In this document: positions 63,331 to 64,000 of the stretch, one piece after another | Numbering within the stretch: the stretch's first letter is position 1 | How the letters are laid out: every line of letters starts with the position of its first letter | Origin: Paenibacillus phyllosphaerae | GTDB lineage: Bacteria > Bacillota > Bacilli > Paenibacillales > Paenibacillaceae | NCBI RefSeq assembly: GCF_014192105.1 | Contig: NZ_JACHXK010000009.1 | Location: 172,561-236,560 of the forward strand | DNA length: 64,000 nucleotides | Direction of reading: 5' to 3' | Notes under the pieces: model-generated | Seen by the model: the letters and a program-made list of their open reading frames with translations, nothing else | Databases searched by the model: none | Told to the model about the DNA's origin: nothing | Translations under genes and position numbers: made by a program

Positions 63331-63513
63331 TTGAGTACAGCAAAAGGCAAGGGCGGGACAGGCAGAGGTACGGGCAAAAAAGGCTGGAATCGTTGGCAGA
63401 AAGCCGAGAGAAAAGCCATTAATGCACCTAAGCCGTACAAGAGCAAAGGGACCAAGAAGCCGGAGGGCGCGGCAGCGGCCGTTAGCCCGAAAAGCGTAAA
63501 GTCTGAGAAATAG
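63331..63513 (+). CDS. Small Lys/Gly-rich basic protein
   Basis: 60 residues from TTG 63331, after CGGAGTGATG (GGAGTGA). STAKGKGGTGRGTGKKGWNRWQK; very basic and disordered. Short basic proteins of this type occur in Paenibacillus behind repair genes. Function unknown. Confidence 0.55.
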   Translation: MSTAKGKGGTGRGTGKKGWNRWQKAERKAINAPKPYKSKGTKKPEGAAAAVSPKSVKSEK

Positions 63514-63561
63514 TGTAGTCAGAATGGAATTCGTAACATACAACAGTTTAGGGGTGGTATT

Positions 63562-63867
63562 CTGAGAAAGCATAAGCCAATGTCATTTGACGATTTGTTG
63601 ATGGAGCTACAAGGTCAGAAAACGGTACAGGAAGATCCGAACAACGTTTCGTTGGATAAGTTATTTAATGAATCGTTCATGAGCCAGCATTCCAGCCATT
63701 CGAGCTTCGAAGCTTTTGTGGAGAAAGGCAACTTTCAAGTCAAAGTACGTGAAGATATTAATAACATTCCCGACGAGCTGTTCGATCGGCATGTCGCCCG
63801 GGAAACGGATTTTGCCGACTGGGACGCGATGCTCGCAGCAGCGACGACGGCGTACAACGGTAAGTAA
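63562..63867 (+). CDS. Hypothetical protein, likely non-ATG start
   Basis: About 101 residues. The nearest ribosome site, GGGGTGG at 63551-63557, is 23 bases from the first ATG (63580) but 4 from a CTG at 63562, and an ATT at 63559 is also in frame, so a non-ATG start is likely; reading then begins RKHKPMSFDDLLME. Acidic, helical, with SSHSSFEAFVEKGNFQVKV and DELFDRHVARETDFADWDAML. No family recognised. Confidence 0.55.
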   Translation: MRKHKPMSFDDLLMELQGQKTVQEDPNNVSLDKLFNESFMSQHSSHSSFEAFVEKGNFQVKVREDINNIPDELFDRHVARETDFADWDAMLAAATTAYNGK

Positions 63868-63876
63868 GAATATTAA

Positions 63877-63913
63877 GCATCCCCTTTCTTGCAGAGGCGG
63901 ATGCTTTTTTTTT
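63877..63913 (+). terminator. Intrinsic terminator
   Basis: GCATCC (63877-63882) with GGATGC (63899-63904), then nine T. Confidence 0.8.
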
Positions 63914-64000
63914 CTACGACTGACCAATTAGCTAACAAGGTTTTCCAGCAGTCTCTGTCGAAGTTATCACTAAGAACTTTGACGGAGGTTGTTTTCTTCA

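Overview
The core DNA is about 55-60% GC. It carries a Bacillus-type pur operon, a YqfQ-like coat/spore-type protein, yerC, an RlmCD-type methyltransferase and several lipoproteins of the kind found in Paenibacillaceae. The window therefore looks like a chromosome of a Paenibacillus/Cohnella-like firmicute. This is an inference from gene content and base composition, not from a marker gene.

Core region, 1-26.5 kb: the 3' end of purL, then purF, purM, purN, purH and purD as one operon closed by a terminator. After it come secreted or membrane hypotheticals, an RDD protein, a DUF1444 protein, a fosmidomycin-resistance-type MFS exporter, a polysaccharide deacetylase lipoprotein, a lipoprotein followed by a two-component pair, a DUF3048 lipoprotein, a Pit-type phosphate uptake operon with a Pho-box-like site, yerC-cbiX, a diacylglycerol kinase, and an RNA m5U methyltransferase gene.

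Accessory region, 26.46-58.59 kb: an AT-rich integrative element of about 32.1 kb. It is bounded by a perfect 30-bp direct repeat (26457-26486 and 58565-58594). The left repeat lies in the 3' end of the methyltransferase gene. The right repeat is followed by the displaced original 3' end of that gene, so the element has given the gene a new tail. From left to right the element holds: tyrosine integrase and excisionase; a tmRNA-like 3' fragment; a soluble plus four-TM membrane pair that recalls RexA/RexB; an orphan colicin-E3-type RNase domain; a sigma-like protein; a three-gene module ending in a PD-(D/E)XK nuclease; an XRE-controlled operon with zinc-ribbon, Rpn-like and Uma2-like genes; three tandem 220-bp repeats with strong hairpins; a GC-rich island without a coherent gene; a phage-type replication protein; a RodA/FtsW paralogue; a lasso-peptide cluster; two secreted proteins; toxin/immunity pseudogenes; a decayed group II intron; and a DUF5677-like gene.

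The most striking system is the lasso-peptide cluster at 44.98-52.23 kb: regulator, B1 (RRE), B2 (leader protease), C (cyclase), precursor, a Cys-less thioredoxin-like membrane protein, two MauE/DoxX-like membrane proteins, a membrane-anchored CxxC thioredoxin, and an ABC exporter. The predicted core starts with Gly and has Glu at position 8, as in a canonical lasso ring, but it continues for about 55 further residues and carries six cysteines. The redox genes fit a dedicated disulfide-forming relay for this long, Cys-rich core. The precursor gene is bracketed by a 12-bp inverted repeat.

Right flank, 58.6-64 kb: a zinc-binding DUF6155-like protein, a small gene plus GNAT pair resembling a toxin-antitoxin module, a VWA-domain protein, small hypotheticals, an AlkD-like DNA alkylation repair protein and two short hypotheticals.
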